Part shown: positions 15,245 through 24,259 of the stretch, piece by piece | Position numbering within the stretch: position 1 is the stretch's first letter | Layout: each line of letters begins with the position of its first letter | Origin: Brevundimonas sp. | GTDB taxonomy: Bacteria > Pseudomonadota > Alphaproteobacteria > Caulobacterales > Caulobacteraceae | Assembly: GCF_018608325.1 (NCBI RefSeq) | Contig: NZ_JABAZW010000072.1 | Location: forward strand, 3,087 to 35,343 | Direction: 5' to 3' | Length of the DNA: 32,257 nt | Translations under genes and position numbers: made by a program | Notes under the pieces: generated by a model | Seen by the model: the letters and a program-made list of their open reading frames with translations, nothing else | Told to the model about the DNA's origin: nothing | Database searches by the model: none

Positions 15245-17023
15245 TCAGCCATTCGCCGCCCACTGTGCGACCATGGCGTCCAGCACATCGACCGGCAGAG
15301 GACCGGAGGCCAGGATCAGGTCGTTGTATTTGCGCAGGTCGAAACGATCGCCCAGCGTGGCGCGGGCCTTTTCGCGTGAGGCCAGGATACCCTGTTTGCC
15401 GACCATGAAACTGCAGGCCTGACCCGGATAGACGCAGTAGCGGTCGATCTCGCGTTCGGCGGCGTCGCGGTGTTCGCCCGCATTGGCGACCATCCAGTCG
15501 ATGGCCTGATCACGCGTCCAGCGCGCGTGGTGAAGGCCCGTGTCGACGACCACGCGGCAGGCGCGGAACAACTGCCCCTGCAGATAGCCGATGCGGCCGA
15601 ACGGGTCGTTCTCATAGGCGCCGATCTCATCGGCCAGCTGTTCGGCATAGAGCGCCCAGCCCTCGGTCCAGGCCGAGAACCGCACCGTGCGGCGGAACAG
15701 GGACAACTCGCCAGCGGCCTTCAAAGCGCTGAACTGGAAATGGTGGCCCGGAATGCCTTCGTGATGCAGCAGGGTCGGGATGCGCCACAGGGCGTTTTCT
15801 TCGACCGAGCGCAGATTGATGAAGATGACCGACGGCTGGGCCGGGTCGTTGCTGGCGCTGTAGAAGCCGCCCGGCGCGCCATTTTCGATGGCGGGCGAGA
15901 CGCGCCGAACCACGACCGGATCGTTCGGAATAACCGTGAAGCCGCGCGGCAGGCAGGCGCGCACCACGTCCAGACGCGCATTGGCGGCATCGATAATGGA
16001 CTGGCGACCCGCCTCTGTATCCGGCTTCAGGAAGCGTGGGTCCTGGTCCAGTTTGGTCATGCGTTCGCCGACGCTGCCCTCGGTCAGACCCTGTTCGCGC
16101 AGCAACCGGTCGATCTCTGACGACAGGTCACGCACCCATTTCAGGCCCAACTGGTGCAGTTCCGCAGGGGTGTAGCTGGCGGTCGTGTTCGAGTGCAGGC
16201 CCGAAACATAATAGGCCTCGCCGTCCGGCTTGGCCCAAACGCCCGCCTGATCCGTGGCGCGCGGCTTCAGGGCCGACAGGACGTCGATCTGGCGTGCCAG
16301 GGCGGGCTGAATCCGGGCGCGGAACACGGCCTCTGCGCGGGTCGGAAGATCATTAAGACCGGCAGAACGCGCACGTTCGAACGCCGAGGCCAGCAGTGGG
16401 TTTTCGTCCGTCGGCGTGTCGCGCAGCTTGCCGATCTGCGCCACCGTCTTGGCCAGGATGAAGCTGGGCGGGATGACGCCCAGACCGGCGTCATGGACGA
16501 TCTGTTCGGTTTCCTGATCCAGCACCACGGCCAGTTGGTTCAGCTTGGCCAGATAGGCGTCGGCGTCCGCCCCCGTGGCCATCGGCGAGCGCGAACTGAT
16601 ACCTTCGGGCAGCCAATAATAGGCGCCGTTCATCTGGCTGACCACATAGGGGCTGGGGCGCAGGTTGATGTCGGAGAAGCCGTAGCGCCCGTACTGATCG
16701 TCCATCGCCTGATAGACAAACAGGGCCGTGTCGTAGTCGACGGCGGCGCGAGGCGACAGGCCCGCACGGTCCACAGTACGCAGTTCCGCCAGACGCGCGG
16801 CATTGGCCTGACGCGCCTTGGCCCGCCCGGCCAGAGAATAGTCGCCCAGACGATCCGATCCCCCGTCCTGCTCGCTCAGGGCTTCAGCATGACGCTCCAG
16901 CATCGCTGCCAGACGGCGGTCGGCGGACGCGTCGCCCAAAGCGGCGCCCGTGCTGGCGCAAGCCGACAACGGCGTCAGAACACCCAGCGCCGCAGCACCG
17001 GCCAGAAGATCACGACGACGCAT
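15245..17023 (-). CDS. DUF885 family exported protein, paralogue 1
   Basis: 592 residues from the ATG at 17023. A longer frame to 17038 would run into the upstream gene. The N-terminus MRRRDLLAGAAALGVLTPLS is a twin-arginine signal, and LSAC near residue 22 could be a lipobox, so it may be a Tat-exported lipoprotein. The family signature HHEGIPGHH holds Glu422 and likely metal-binding histidines, as in zinc peptidases, though DUF885 function is formally unassigned. Further family blocks are RPSPYVVSQMNGAYYWLP, FSAWTEGWALYAEQLADEIG and RYCVYPGQACSFMVGK. Its ATG overlaps the stop of paralogue 2 (TAATG), so translation is probably coupled. It is the last gene of the minus-strand block. A periplasmic peptidase-like role is an inference. 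Confidence 0.88.
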   Translation of the reverse strand: MRRRDLLAGAAALGVLTPLSACASTGAALGDASADRRLAAMLERHAEALSEQDGGSDRLGDYSLAGRAKARQANAARLAELRTVDRAGLSPRAAVDYDTALFVYQAMDDQYGRYGFSDINLRPSPYVVSQMNGAYYWLPEGISSRSPMATGADADAYLAKLNQLAVVLDQETEQIVHDAGLGVIPPSFILAKTVAQIGKLRDTPTDENPLLASAFERARSAGLNDLPTRAEAVFRARIQPALARQIDVLSALKPRATDQAGVWAKPDGEAYYVSGLHSNTTASYTPAELHQLGLKWVRDLSSEIDRLLREQGLTEGSVGERMTKLDQDPRFLKPDTEAGRQSIIDAANARLDVVRACLPRGFTVIPNDPVVVRRVSPAIENGAPGGFYSASNDPAQPSVIFINLRSVEENALWRIPTLLHHEGIPGHHFQFSALKAAGELSLFRRTVRFSAWTEGWALYAEQLADEIGAYENDPFGRIGYLQGQLFRACRVVVDTGLHHARWTRDQAIDWMVANAGEHRDAAEREIDRYCVYPGQACSFMVGKQGILASREKARATLGDRFDLRKYNDLILASGPLPVDVLDAMVAQWAANG

Positions 17024-18780
17024 TACGCAGCACTCCATTGTCGCACCATGGCGTCCAGAACCTCCATCGGAAGCGGTCCGGAACGCAGGATCAGATTATT
17101 GTAGTCGCCAAGGGCGAACCGACCGCCCATCGCAGCCCTGGCCGTTTCGCGCGACGCCACCAGTTGCTGCTTGCCGACCATGAAACAGCAGGCCTGCCCC
17201 GGATAGACGCAGTAACGGTCGACTTCTCGCGCCGTCGGGCCGGGCAACTCGCCGACGACATCCACCATATAGGCGACCGCCTGATCGCGGCTCCAGCGTT
17301 CGTGGTGCAGGCCCGTGTCGACGACCACGCGCCCCGCGCGCCACAACTGGGCCTGCAGATAGCCGATGCGGCCGAACGGATCGTCCTGATAGGCGCCGAT
17401 CTCATCGGCCATATGTTCGGCATAGAGCGCCCAGCCCTCTGTCCAGGCCGAGAAGCGCGCCGTACGGCGGAAGGCCGACAGGGCGCCCGCGTCGCGCATC
17501 ACCGCCGATTGGGTGTGGTGTCCAGGCACGCCCTCATGGTGGATCAGGGTCGGCAGGCGCCACGACGGCAGGTCGCTGGGCGTCTTCAGGTTCAGCAGCA
17601 CGCCCCCCGGCGCCCCGTCATGGCCGGCGTTGTAGAAGGCGACGGGCGAACTGTCTTCGCTGGTGCGCGGCATGCGCCGCACCTCGACCGGCGTGTCGAT
17701 CAGCGGGCTCAAAGCGCGTGGCAGACGCCCCCGCGCCGCCGCCAGATAAGCCGCGGCCTGTTGCTTGACCGCGGCGCGACCCTGATCCGTATCCGGCTGA
17801 CGGAAACGCGGGTCGATGTTCAGGGCGGCGATGCGTTCTCCAACCGATCCTTCGGTCAGGCCGACGGCACGCAGATCGTGGTCGATCTCGTGGCTGAGAT
17901 CGCGCACCCAGCCCAGGCCCATCCGGTGCAAGTCTGCGGGCGGGATGCTGGTCGTCGTATTGGCCCGCAGGGATGAGGCGTAGTTGGCCTCTCCGTCCGG
18001 CTGAGCCCAGACGCCCGCCGTCGAGACGGCGTGCGTCGTCAGGGTCTGCAGCGCCGCCGCCTGACGATCCAGCGCAGGCGCGACCAGCTGGCGGAACTGC
18101 TGCACGGCCTGCGCCGCCAGTTCAGGATCGGCAGAGACGGCGCGCGACAGCAGGGGATTGGCGGCAGGCTCGCTGTCACGCAATCCCCGAACCTGTGTCA
18201 GGGTCGAGGCCAGGACGAAATCAGGCGGTATCACACCCTGCCCGCCGTCGTGCAGGATGCGTTCGCTTTCCTGATCAACGCCCCGCGCAAGGGCGGCGAT
18301 ATTGTCCAGATAGGCGCTGCGGCTGGCGGCATCGTCCGGCTTCAACCGCGCGCCCAGTTGCGACGGCAGCCAGTAGTAGGCGCCGTTCATCTGGCTGACC
18401 ACATAGGGGCTGGGACGCAGGTCCAGATCGATCGTGCCGGGCCGCGCCAGTTGATCGTCCAGCACGCTGTAGACAAAGGCGGCGGTGTCGCGGTCGATCC
18501 GGGCGGTCACTGACAGGCTGTCGCGCGACACGGTCGCCAGCTCAGCCATCCGCTGAGTGTTGCTGCGGCGGGCGGTCGCCCTGCCCTCCAGTGACCGATC
18601 GCCGACAGGGCCGTCGTCATCCCCGCCGAGCGCTCGCAGCGATAGCGAATGCCGATCCAGCATGGCGGCCAGTCGGGTGTCGTCCGGCCCCGCTGCACCC
18701 GCCGCCCTCGCCGCATCACCCGTGATCCCCGTCGCCGCAGCCGCCGCCGCGACGCCTGCCAGCATCTGCCGCCGGTTCAT
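17023..18780 (-). CDS. DUF885 family exported protein, paralogue 2
   Basis: 585 residues with a twin-arginine signal (NRRQMLAGVAAAAAATGITG) and no lipobox, so soluble in the periplasm. The core motif HHEGVPGHH has its Glu at 416. The blocks RPSPYVVSQMNGAYYWLP, FSAWTEGWALYAEHMADEIG and RYCVYPGQACCFMVGK are nearly the same as in paralogue 1. A 37-base stretch is identical in DNA between the two (16621-16657 and 18378-18414). This pair is therefore a rather recent duplication or is homogenised by gene conversion. It lies 34 bp downstream of paralogue 3 and overlaps paralogue 1 by one base. GGGGA precedes the ATG. Enzyme activity is unknown; the metal-like motif suggests a hydrolase. Confidence 0.88.
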   Translation of the reverse strand: MNRRQMLAGVAAAAAATGITGDAARAAGAAGPDDTRLAAMLDRHSLSLRALGGDDDGPVGDRSLEGRATARRSNTQRMAELATVSRDSLSVTARIDRDTAAFVYSVLDDQLARPGTIDLDLRPSPYVVSQMNGAYYWLPSQLGARLKPDDAASRSAYLDNIAALARGVDQESERILHDGGQGVIPPDFVLASTLTQVRGLRDSEPAANPLLSRAVSADPELAAQAVQQFRQLVAPALDRQAAALQTLTTHAVSTAGVWAQPDGEANYASSLRANTTTSIPPADLHRMGLGWVRDLSHEIDHDLRAVGLTEGSVGERIAALNIDPRFRQPDTDQGRAAVKQQAAAYLAAARGRLPRALSPLIDTPVEVRRMPRTSEDSSPVAFYNAGHDGAPGGVLLNLKTPSDLPSWRLPTLIHHEGVPGHHTQSAVMRDAGALSAFRRTARFSAWTEGWALYAEHMADEIGAYQDDPFGRIGYLQAQLWRAGRVVVDTGLHHERWSRDQAVAYMVDVVGELPGPTAREVDRYCVYPGQACCFMVGKQQLVASRETARAAMGGRFALGDYNNLILRSGPLPMEVLDAMVRQWSAA

Positions 18781-18814
18781 GCCCCAATTCCCCGTCCGAC
18801 GCCGCGCACGTCCA

Positions 18815-20614
18815 TCAGGCTTCGCTCAGCCAGCGGTCGATCTTGGCTTCCAGCACGTCCAGCGGCAGGGCGCCCGTGTCCAGAATCTGGTCGTGGAAAC
18901 GCCTGATGTCGAAGGCGGAGCCCTGCGCCTGTTCGCTGCGCTGACGCAGTTCCTGAATCTTCAGTTCGCCGATCTTGTAGGCGCAGGCCTGACCGGCGTT
19001 GGTGATGTAACGGTCGATCTCGACGGCCACGTCACGCTCGGCCATCGAGGTGTTGGCCAGCATATAGTCGATGGCCTGCTGACGGTCCCAACGCAGGGCG
19101 TGCAGGCCCGTATCCACCACCAGACGCACGGCCCGCAGCATCTCCATGTCCAGATGACCGAACCATTGATAGGGGTCGGCGAACAGGCCCAGATCCTTGC
19201 CCAGAGACTCGGCGTACAGGCCCCAGCCCTCGCTGTAGGCGGTCGCCGGCGCCAGACGGAAACGCAACAGGTCCGGCAGGCTGGCGTCCTCCTGAACCAA
19301 CGAGATCTGGTAGTGGTGGCCCGGCACGCCCTCGTGCAGCGCCAGGGTCTCCAGCGTCGGAATGGGACGCGTGTTCAGCATCGCCATGTTGAAATAGAGC
19401 ACGCCCGGCTGTGACGCGTCAGGCGGACCGGGACGATAGTAGCCCGTGCCCCTCTGGTCGCCCAGCGCAGGCAGGGGACGCACCTCGAACGCCGCCTTGG
19501 GCCGCCGCGAGAACAGTTCGGGCATCTTCTGCCAGACCTTGGCCTCGATGCGTTCGAAGTGAGCAATCAGATCGGCGGGCTTGGTGTAATAGAAGCTGGG
19601 CTCGGTGCGGACGTGCTCGAAGAAGGCGGACAGGTCGCCCTGGAAACCGGCGGCGCGGCGGGCGCCTTCCAGCTCTTCGCGAATGCTGGCGACCTCTTTC
19701 AGGCCGACGCGGTGAATGTCCTCGGCGGCCATGGTCGTGGTGGTGTGGCGGACCAGATCGGAGGCATAGACCCGAGCCCCGTCCTTCATCGCCCACAGGC
19801 CCGCGCCCTCGGTGGCGGTGGGCAGGTATTCATCACGCAGGAAGTCGCGCCACACGGCATAGGCCGGATAGGCGCGCTGCTCCACGGCCTGACGATAGGC
19901 CGCCTCCAGACGTGAGCGGTCCGCCTCTGAAACAGAAGCCGGGAAACGGGTGACCGGCGAATAGAGCGGGCTCTGATCAACCGGCAGGGACAGGAAGGCC
20001 TCGACCTGCCCCAGAACATTTCGGACCACGATGCGCGGCTGGTGATAGCCCGCCGCCATGCCCTGACGCAGACGTGCGACGGTTGCGGTCATGAAGCCGG
20101 TGAAGCCGTCCAGCTGCACCAGCCGGTCCTCGTAATCCTGAACCGTGTCGAAGCCGCTGGCCGAGGACATATAGTCAGGGAACTCGACATGCAGGCCGAA
20201 CGAGGCGTTCAGTGGAGCCATACGACGGATGGCGAAGACGCCGCTGTCGATATCCTCCAGCGCCTTTTCGGCCTGATAGCGGAAGACGTCGTAGGCGATC
20301 TGATCGCCGGGTGGCAGGGCTTCGCGGTCAATCGCGGCCAGGGCGCGCAGTTCGCCGCGCTTGTTCTGCTCCAGCTTGGCCGCATAGGCGTCGCTGAGGG
20401 GATCGACGAACAGGTCGCCGATCGGACGCTCTCCACGCCGGGCCAGTCCCAGCGGATTGAGCGCATCGTCCGCCCGCTGACCGTCACGGACCACCTGGGC
20501 GAAGCGGGCGCGGACATCGTCCTGGCCCAGAATGGCGGCCGAGACCGGCGTGGACATGACCACCGCAGCCGTTGCGGCGCCTGCCGCGCCCAGAAGCAAT
20601 TCACGCCGTCTCAT
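18815..20614 (-). CDS. DUF885 family exported protein, paralogue 3 (divergent)
   Basis: 599 residues from the ATG at 20614, preceded by AGAGGA. The open frame extends to 20734, but that leader crosses intergenic hairpins and has no ribosome site. The signal peptide is twin-arginine (MRRRELLLGAAGAATAAVVM). The core motif is LHEGVPGHH with Glu428, and AYSEGWGLYAESLGKDLG and RYITNAGQACAYKIGE replace the blocks of the other two. It is clearly the most divergent of the three and may have a different substrate. It is the first DUF885 gene after the TonB-dependent receptor, 159 bp away across a structured spacer, and 34 bp before paralogue 2. Confidence 0.88.
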   Translation of the reverse strand: MRRRELLLGAAGAATAAVVMSTPVSAAILGQDDVRARFAQVVRDGQRADDALNPLGLARRGERPIGDLFVDPLSDAYAAKLEQNKRGELRALAAIDREALPPGDQIAYDVFRYQAEKALEDIDSGVFAIRRMAPLNASFGLHVEFPDYMSSASGFDTVQDYEDRLVQLDGFTGFMTATVARLRQGMAAGYHQPRIVVRNVLGQVEAFLSLPVDQSPLYSPVTRFPASVSEADRSRLEAAYRQAVEQRAYPAYAVWRDFLRDEYLPTATEGAGLWAMKDGARVYASDLVRHTTTTMAAEDIHRVGLKEVASIREELEGARRAAGFQGDLSAFFEHVRTEPSFYYTKPADLIAHFERIEAKVWQKMPELFSRRPKAAFEVRPLPALGDQRGTGYYRPGPPDASQPGVLYFNMAMLNTRPIPTLETLALHEGVPGHHYQISLVQEDASLPDLLRFRLAPATAYSEGWGLYAESLGKDLGLFADPYQWFGHLDMEMLRAVRLVVDTGLHALRWDRQQAIDYMLANTSMAERDVAVEIDRYITNAGQACAYKIGELKIQELRQRSEQAQGSAFDIRRFHDQILDTGALPLDVLEAKIDRWLSEA

Positions 20615-20637
20615 AAGCCATTCCTCTTTGTACTGAT

Positions 20638-20750
20638 GCAGCTCCCGGCCCTGACGACCGGGAGCTGCGCCATGCGCGAAATACGCCGCGCACTTCCCTC
20701 TGAAACGCAACACAGAGGGACCAACGGCGATCATGGGGCCATCATCGCCG
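20638..20750 (-). repeat. Three consecutive intercistronic hairpins
   Basis: Three perfect stems lie between the receptor stop and the DUF885 paralogue 3 start. Stem 1 is GCAGCTCCCGG / CCGGGAGCTGC (20638-20648, 20658-20668, loop 9). Stem 2 is TCCCTCTG / CAGAGGGA (20695-20702, 20713-20720, loop 10). Stem 3 is CGGCGAT / ATCGCCG (20725-20731, 20744-20750). None is followed by a T-run on the minus strand, so read-through is expected. They may protect the upstream mRNA or set the receptor-to-enzyme ratio. Confidence 0.7.
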
Positions 20751-20773
20751 TCAAGCCTTGCCTGAAGTCGCTA

Positions 20774-23767
20774 TCAGAAGCGCGACGTCAGACCCACGAA
20801 GTAACGCCGTCCCAGGGTGTCATAGGTCGACGGATCGGTGTTGGCCTGGATGCCCGGCGTCCAGGTGCGAGGCGCCTGGTCCGTCAGGTTGTTGACGCCT
20901 GCACGCAGCGAGATGCGTTCGTTCACTGTCCAGGTGCCCATCAGGTCGAAGTAGTCGATGGCGTCCAGCTTGTTGGCGGTGTTGTAGATCTGCATTTCGC
21001 CAACCCGGCGCCAGCGGACGCCCAGGCCGTAATCGCCGAACTTGTAGTTCACCGACGTCAGGAACTTCCATTCCGGGAAGGTGAAGCCGTTGGTCGAGTC
21101 GATCGTGCCGGTGCGGACGTTGAACGGACCGCCAGCGGCGTCCTGACGCTCCCAGGTCTCCAGCCAGCCGACCACGAAGTTGAGGTTCAGCGAACCAACA
21201 TCGGGCAGACCCGCATCGACCAGATCAAAGCCCCAGTCCACCTGCAGGTCGACGCCCGAGGTCTTCATCGTCGCCAGGTTCTGCAGCAGGCCCAGGCTGT
21301 TGATGATGCTGCCCGTAGCGGCGTCACGTTGGAACAGCTGGCAATAGCCGTTGTTCACATCATAGGTGGGGTTGGTCTGACCCGTGGCGTTGAAGCAGCC
21401 CTGCAGCTGGTTAGCGGCCGTGATGCTGCCGATCACGTCCTTGATCTCGATGCTGTAGTAGTCGACCGAGGCCGAAACGCGCGACAGCAGCGGGTGATCG
21501 AACTTCGGACGATAGACGGCGCCCAGGGTCCAGGAGTCAGCCGTTTCTTCCTTCAGATCGCGATTGCCGCCGACAAAGCCCTGAATCTGAGTGCTGTTGA
21601 AGACATAGCTTTCGATGGCGGCGGGCGAGAGGCCCTGCGCCAGGCACAATGCCTTCACCTGTTCCTTGTTCGGACCATTGCGGTAGGCGCCGCGGGTGTC
21701 GCACGGGTCGCCGCCGAACACCGGATTGCCCGCTGCGTTCAGAGGCGCGCCAATCTGCGGAGAATCGATGTCGCGGTTGCCGTACAGTTCGCCGATGGAC
21801 GGCGCACGGACGGCGCGCTGCAGGCCGCCGCGAACGCGCAGGCCGTCGAACACAGCCCAGTCGACATCAGCCTTGTAGGCGCTGACGCCGCCGATGGTGG
21901 CGTAGTCCGAGTAGCGATAGGCCAGGTTCAGATCCAGGCTCTGCACGAACGGCAGGGCAGCCACGACCGGGATCAGGGCTTCGACGAAGAACTCGGTCGA
22001 GTTGGTCGAACCCGTCAGGGGCTGGACCGGGTTGAAGCCTGCGACTTCCACGCCGCCGATCTTGCCGCCGTCCGGCAAACCATTGGCGCCCAGGTGGTCG
22101 ACGATCGGATTGCTCTGCGACAGGCCCGAGTCCGGACGGAAGGAGAAGGTGTCCTCACGATACTGGACGCCCGCTGCGAAACGCACCTGACCAGCCGGCA
22201 GTTCGAACAGGCCGCCCTGGATCGAGGCCTCGACGATCGACTGCTCGCTGAGGGTGGCGTTCTTGCTGTTGCGGTTGATGTAGTTGACGCAGGCCGCCGA
22301 CAGCGTGGTCAGGCCGAACGGATTGAAGCCGCCTTCGCAGATGTTGGCGCCGCCGGTGGGATCGTCCAGCAGACGTTGAACCGCCGAACGCGACACGTTG
22401 CCCGACTGTTCGGTCGAGTTATCGACACGGCCGTACTGGGCGCTGACGTCATAGCGCCAGTCGCGGAACGGCAGGTCGCCGCGCACGCCGGTCGTCACCT
22501 GGAAGACCGTGGTGCTGTCGCGGGCCAGACGGCCGCCGATGGCGTCGAAACGCTTGTTATAGCCGAACGACGCATTCGGATCGGCCCGCGAGTTCAGGAA
22601 GGCGCGCAGGTCGCTCGAAATGAAGGGGTTGGTCGACGGAATGCGGAAGCCGTAGGTCGGTGACGGACCAGGCATCGGCGTTGCGGCCAGACGGATGTCA
22701 GACGAATACTGGGTGTACAGCATGTTGCCGTACAGTTCCGCAGAGTCCGTCAGCTTGTAGCGCGCGCCGGCATAGCCGTTCCAGCGCTCCAGCGGGATGC
22801 TGAGCATGCCGGTTGCGCCCGTGTTGAACGCCCAGGCGACGCCCGGCTGGTGATAGGCGTCATAGGCGGGGCCGCCCGGGCTCTTGAAGTTGTGCGCGCC
22901 CAGATAGCTGAACAGCGAACCGTCCGGGTTATAGCCGAACTCGCCCGTCGGCGTGACGCAGCTGGCGCAGTTCAGATAGGTGTTGAGGAACGACTGACTG
23001 GGCAGATTGGCCCCGTCGAAGGTCGTCAGACCCAGAGGCGATACGCTGTTGCGGCCCGACACGGCCGAGAAGTCGCGCGCCACGCTCATGATGGCTTCAC
23101 GGGTCGAACGGCCGATTGAGAAGACGGCGTTGCCGCGGTCGTCGTTGAAGTTGCCGCCCATGGTGATGGTGTAGCTTTGGGTCGCGCCGTCGCCGCGTTC
23201 CGTCTCGCCGTACTGGGCGTCGATGTGAACGCCCGAGAAGCTTTCATCGATGATGAAGTTGGCCACCCCCGCCAGGGCGTCCGAGCCATAGGCTGCCGAG
23301 GCGCCGCCGGAGATGACCTCGACGTTGCGGATCAGCGCGGCGGGCAGGATGTTGATATCGACCGTGCCGTTGGCGTTGGACGGCACGAGGCGGCGGCCGT
23401 TCATCAGCACCAGGGTGCGGTTGGTGCCCAGACCACGCAGGTTCAGGTTGGCCTGACCGCCGTTGCCGGGGTTGACCGAACCGTGGCTGGTGCCCGGCAT
23501 GAACTGCGGCATGTCGTTCATCAGGGTTTCGGCCGTCACCGAACCCGCCGCCTGGAAGTCTTCACGACCGACCGTGACGATGGGGCTGGTGGAGTTGTAG
23601 TCCTGACGGACGATGCGCGAGCCCGTAACGACGACCTCGCCGAGGGAGGAGACGCCGTCCGTGTCTTCGGTCTGGGCGGCGGCAGGGGCTGCGGCGAAGG
23701 CGATGGCGGCGAACCCGCCGATCATGGTGGACGCCAACAGGCGCTGTCGCGTGAAACTGCAAATCAA
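20774..23767 (-). CDS. Large TonB-dependent outer-membrane receptor
   Basis: 997 residues. The start is a TTG at 23767 with GGAG eight bases upstream; the first in-frame ATG, 15 codons on, would lose the basic n-region of the signal peptide. The signal ends near AAPAAAQ (residue 32), followed by a TonB-box-like LGEVVVTGSRI and a plug with NVEVISGGASAAYGSDALAG. That plug form is typical of the long receptors Caulobacterales and Sphingomonadales use for sugars, peptides and other bulky nutrients. The barrel ends in YFVGLTSRF. It lies 75 bp downstream of the Rid-family gene and upstream of three DUF885 genes, so its cargo is probably the substrate of those exported enzymes. Confidence 0.93.
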   Translation of the reverse strand: MICSFTRQRLLASTMIGGFAAIAFAAAPAAAQTEDTDGVSSLGEVVVTGSRIVRQDYNSTSPIVTVGREDFQAAGSVTAETLMNDMPQFMPGTSHGSVNPGNGGQANLNLRGLGTNRTLVLMNGRRLVPSNANGTVDINILPAALIRNVEVISGGASAAYGSDALAGVANFIIDESFSGVHIDAQYGETERGDGATQSYTITMGGNFNDDRGNAVFSIGRSTREAIMSVARDFSAVSGRNSVSPLGLTTFDGANLPSQSFLNTYLNCASCVTPTGEFGYNPDGSLFSYLGAHNFKSPGGPAYDAYHQPGVAWAFNTGATGMLSIPLERWNGYAGARYKLTDSAELYGNMLYTQYSSDIRLAATPMPGPSPTYGFRIPSTNPFISSDLRAFLNSRADPNASFGYNKRFDAIGGRLARDSTTVFQVTTGVRGDLPFRDWRYDVSAQYGRVDNSTEQSGNVSRSAVQRLLDDPTGGANICEGGFNPFGLTTLSAACVNYINRNSKNATLSEQSIVEASIQGGLFELPAGQVRFAAGVQYREDTFSFRPDSGLSQSNPIVDHLGANGLPDGGKIGGVEVAGFNPVQPLTGSTNSTEFFVEALIPVVAALPFVQSLDLNLAYRYSDYATIGGVSAYKADVDWAVFDGLRVRGGLQRAVRAPSIGELYGNRDIDSPQIGAPLNAAGNPVFGGDPCDTRGAYRNGPNKEQVKALCLAQGLSPAAIESYVFNSTQIQGFVGGNRDLKEETADSWTLGAVYRPKFDHPLLSRVSASVDYYSIEIKDVIGSITAANQLQGCFNATGQTNPTYDVNNGYCQLFQRDAATGSIINSLGLLQNLATMKTSGVDLQVDWGFDLVDAGLPDVGSLNLNFVVGWLETWERQDAAGGPFNVRTGTIDSTNGFTFPEWKFLTSVNYKFGDYGLGVRWRRVGEMQIYNTANKLDAIDYFDLMGTWTVNERISLRAGVNNLTDQAPRTWTPGIQANTDPSTYDTLGRRYFVGLTSRF

Positions 23768-23842
23768 GACTGAAACTCCAGAACAATATTCGTGTGTTGA
23801 AGGACGCCACGGACAGAGCCCAGGGCGAAAAGGATTGCGCCC

Positions 23843-24247
23843 CTAGTCGAGGCTGGCCGTGGCCTCGATCTCGACGAGGAAGTCCGGCAGGGCCAGACCG
23901 GAAACCCCGACGACCGTGTTGGGCGCAGGCGTGGCTCCGGCATAGAAACGGTTGATCGCGCCGACCACGATCCCGAGTTTTTCGGGCGTATTGTCAACGA
24001 TATAAGTCCGAAGACGCACCAGGTTTCCTGCATCTGCACCCGCCTCGGCCAGGACGGCGGACAGGTTCTGCAGCGCCGTTTCGACCTGAAGAGCCAGATC
24101 ACCCTCGCCGACGACATTGCACTGGGCGTCCCAGGCGACCTGTCCCGCCAGATGCAGGGTGCGGCCGCCTTCCTGAAGCGCCGCATGGGAGAAGCCGAAC
24201 GGCACGCTTTCATAAAGATGGGGCGGATTGATCTTGGTGATGGGCAT
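23843..24247 (-). CDS. RidA/YjgF/YER057c-family protein lacking the catalytic arginine
   Basis: 134 residues, the normal family length. Canonical RidA (E. coli) hydrolyses reactive enamine/imine intermediates, using Arg105 in the PARSCVEV motif. Here the matching stretch is TPAPNTVVGVSGL (106-118), with Asn where Arg should be, so this belongs with Rid subgroups that may not be imine deaminases. The final IEATASLD matches the family end. It lies 12 bp after the VOC gene, with GGAG just past that stop, so the two are probably co-translated. Its position beside an amino-acid dehydrogenase, whose products are imines, suggests handling of such an intermediate, but the missing Arg makes this uncertain. 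Confidence 0.87.
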   Translation of the reverse strand: MPITKINPPHLYESVPFGFSHAALQEGGRTLHLAGQVAWDAQCNVVGEGDLALQVETALQNLSAVLAEAGADAGNLVRLRTYIVDNTPEKLGIVVGAINRFYAGATPAPNTVVGVSGLALPDFLVEIEATASLD

Positions 24248-24259
24248 GGTCGTCTCCGC

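Noticed and set aside
20042..22663. An 873-codon plus-strand open frame opposite DUF885 paralogue 3 and the second receptor
   Set aside because: It crosses two real genes and the hairpin-rich spacer and has no recognisable domain. It is a shadow frame of high-GC coding DNA.
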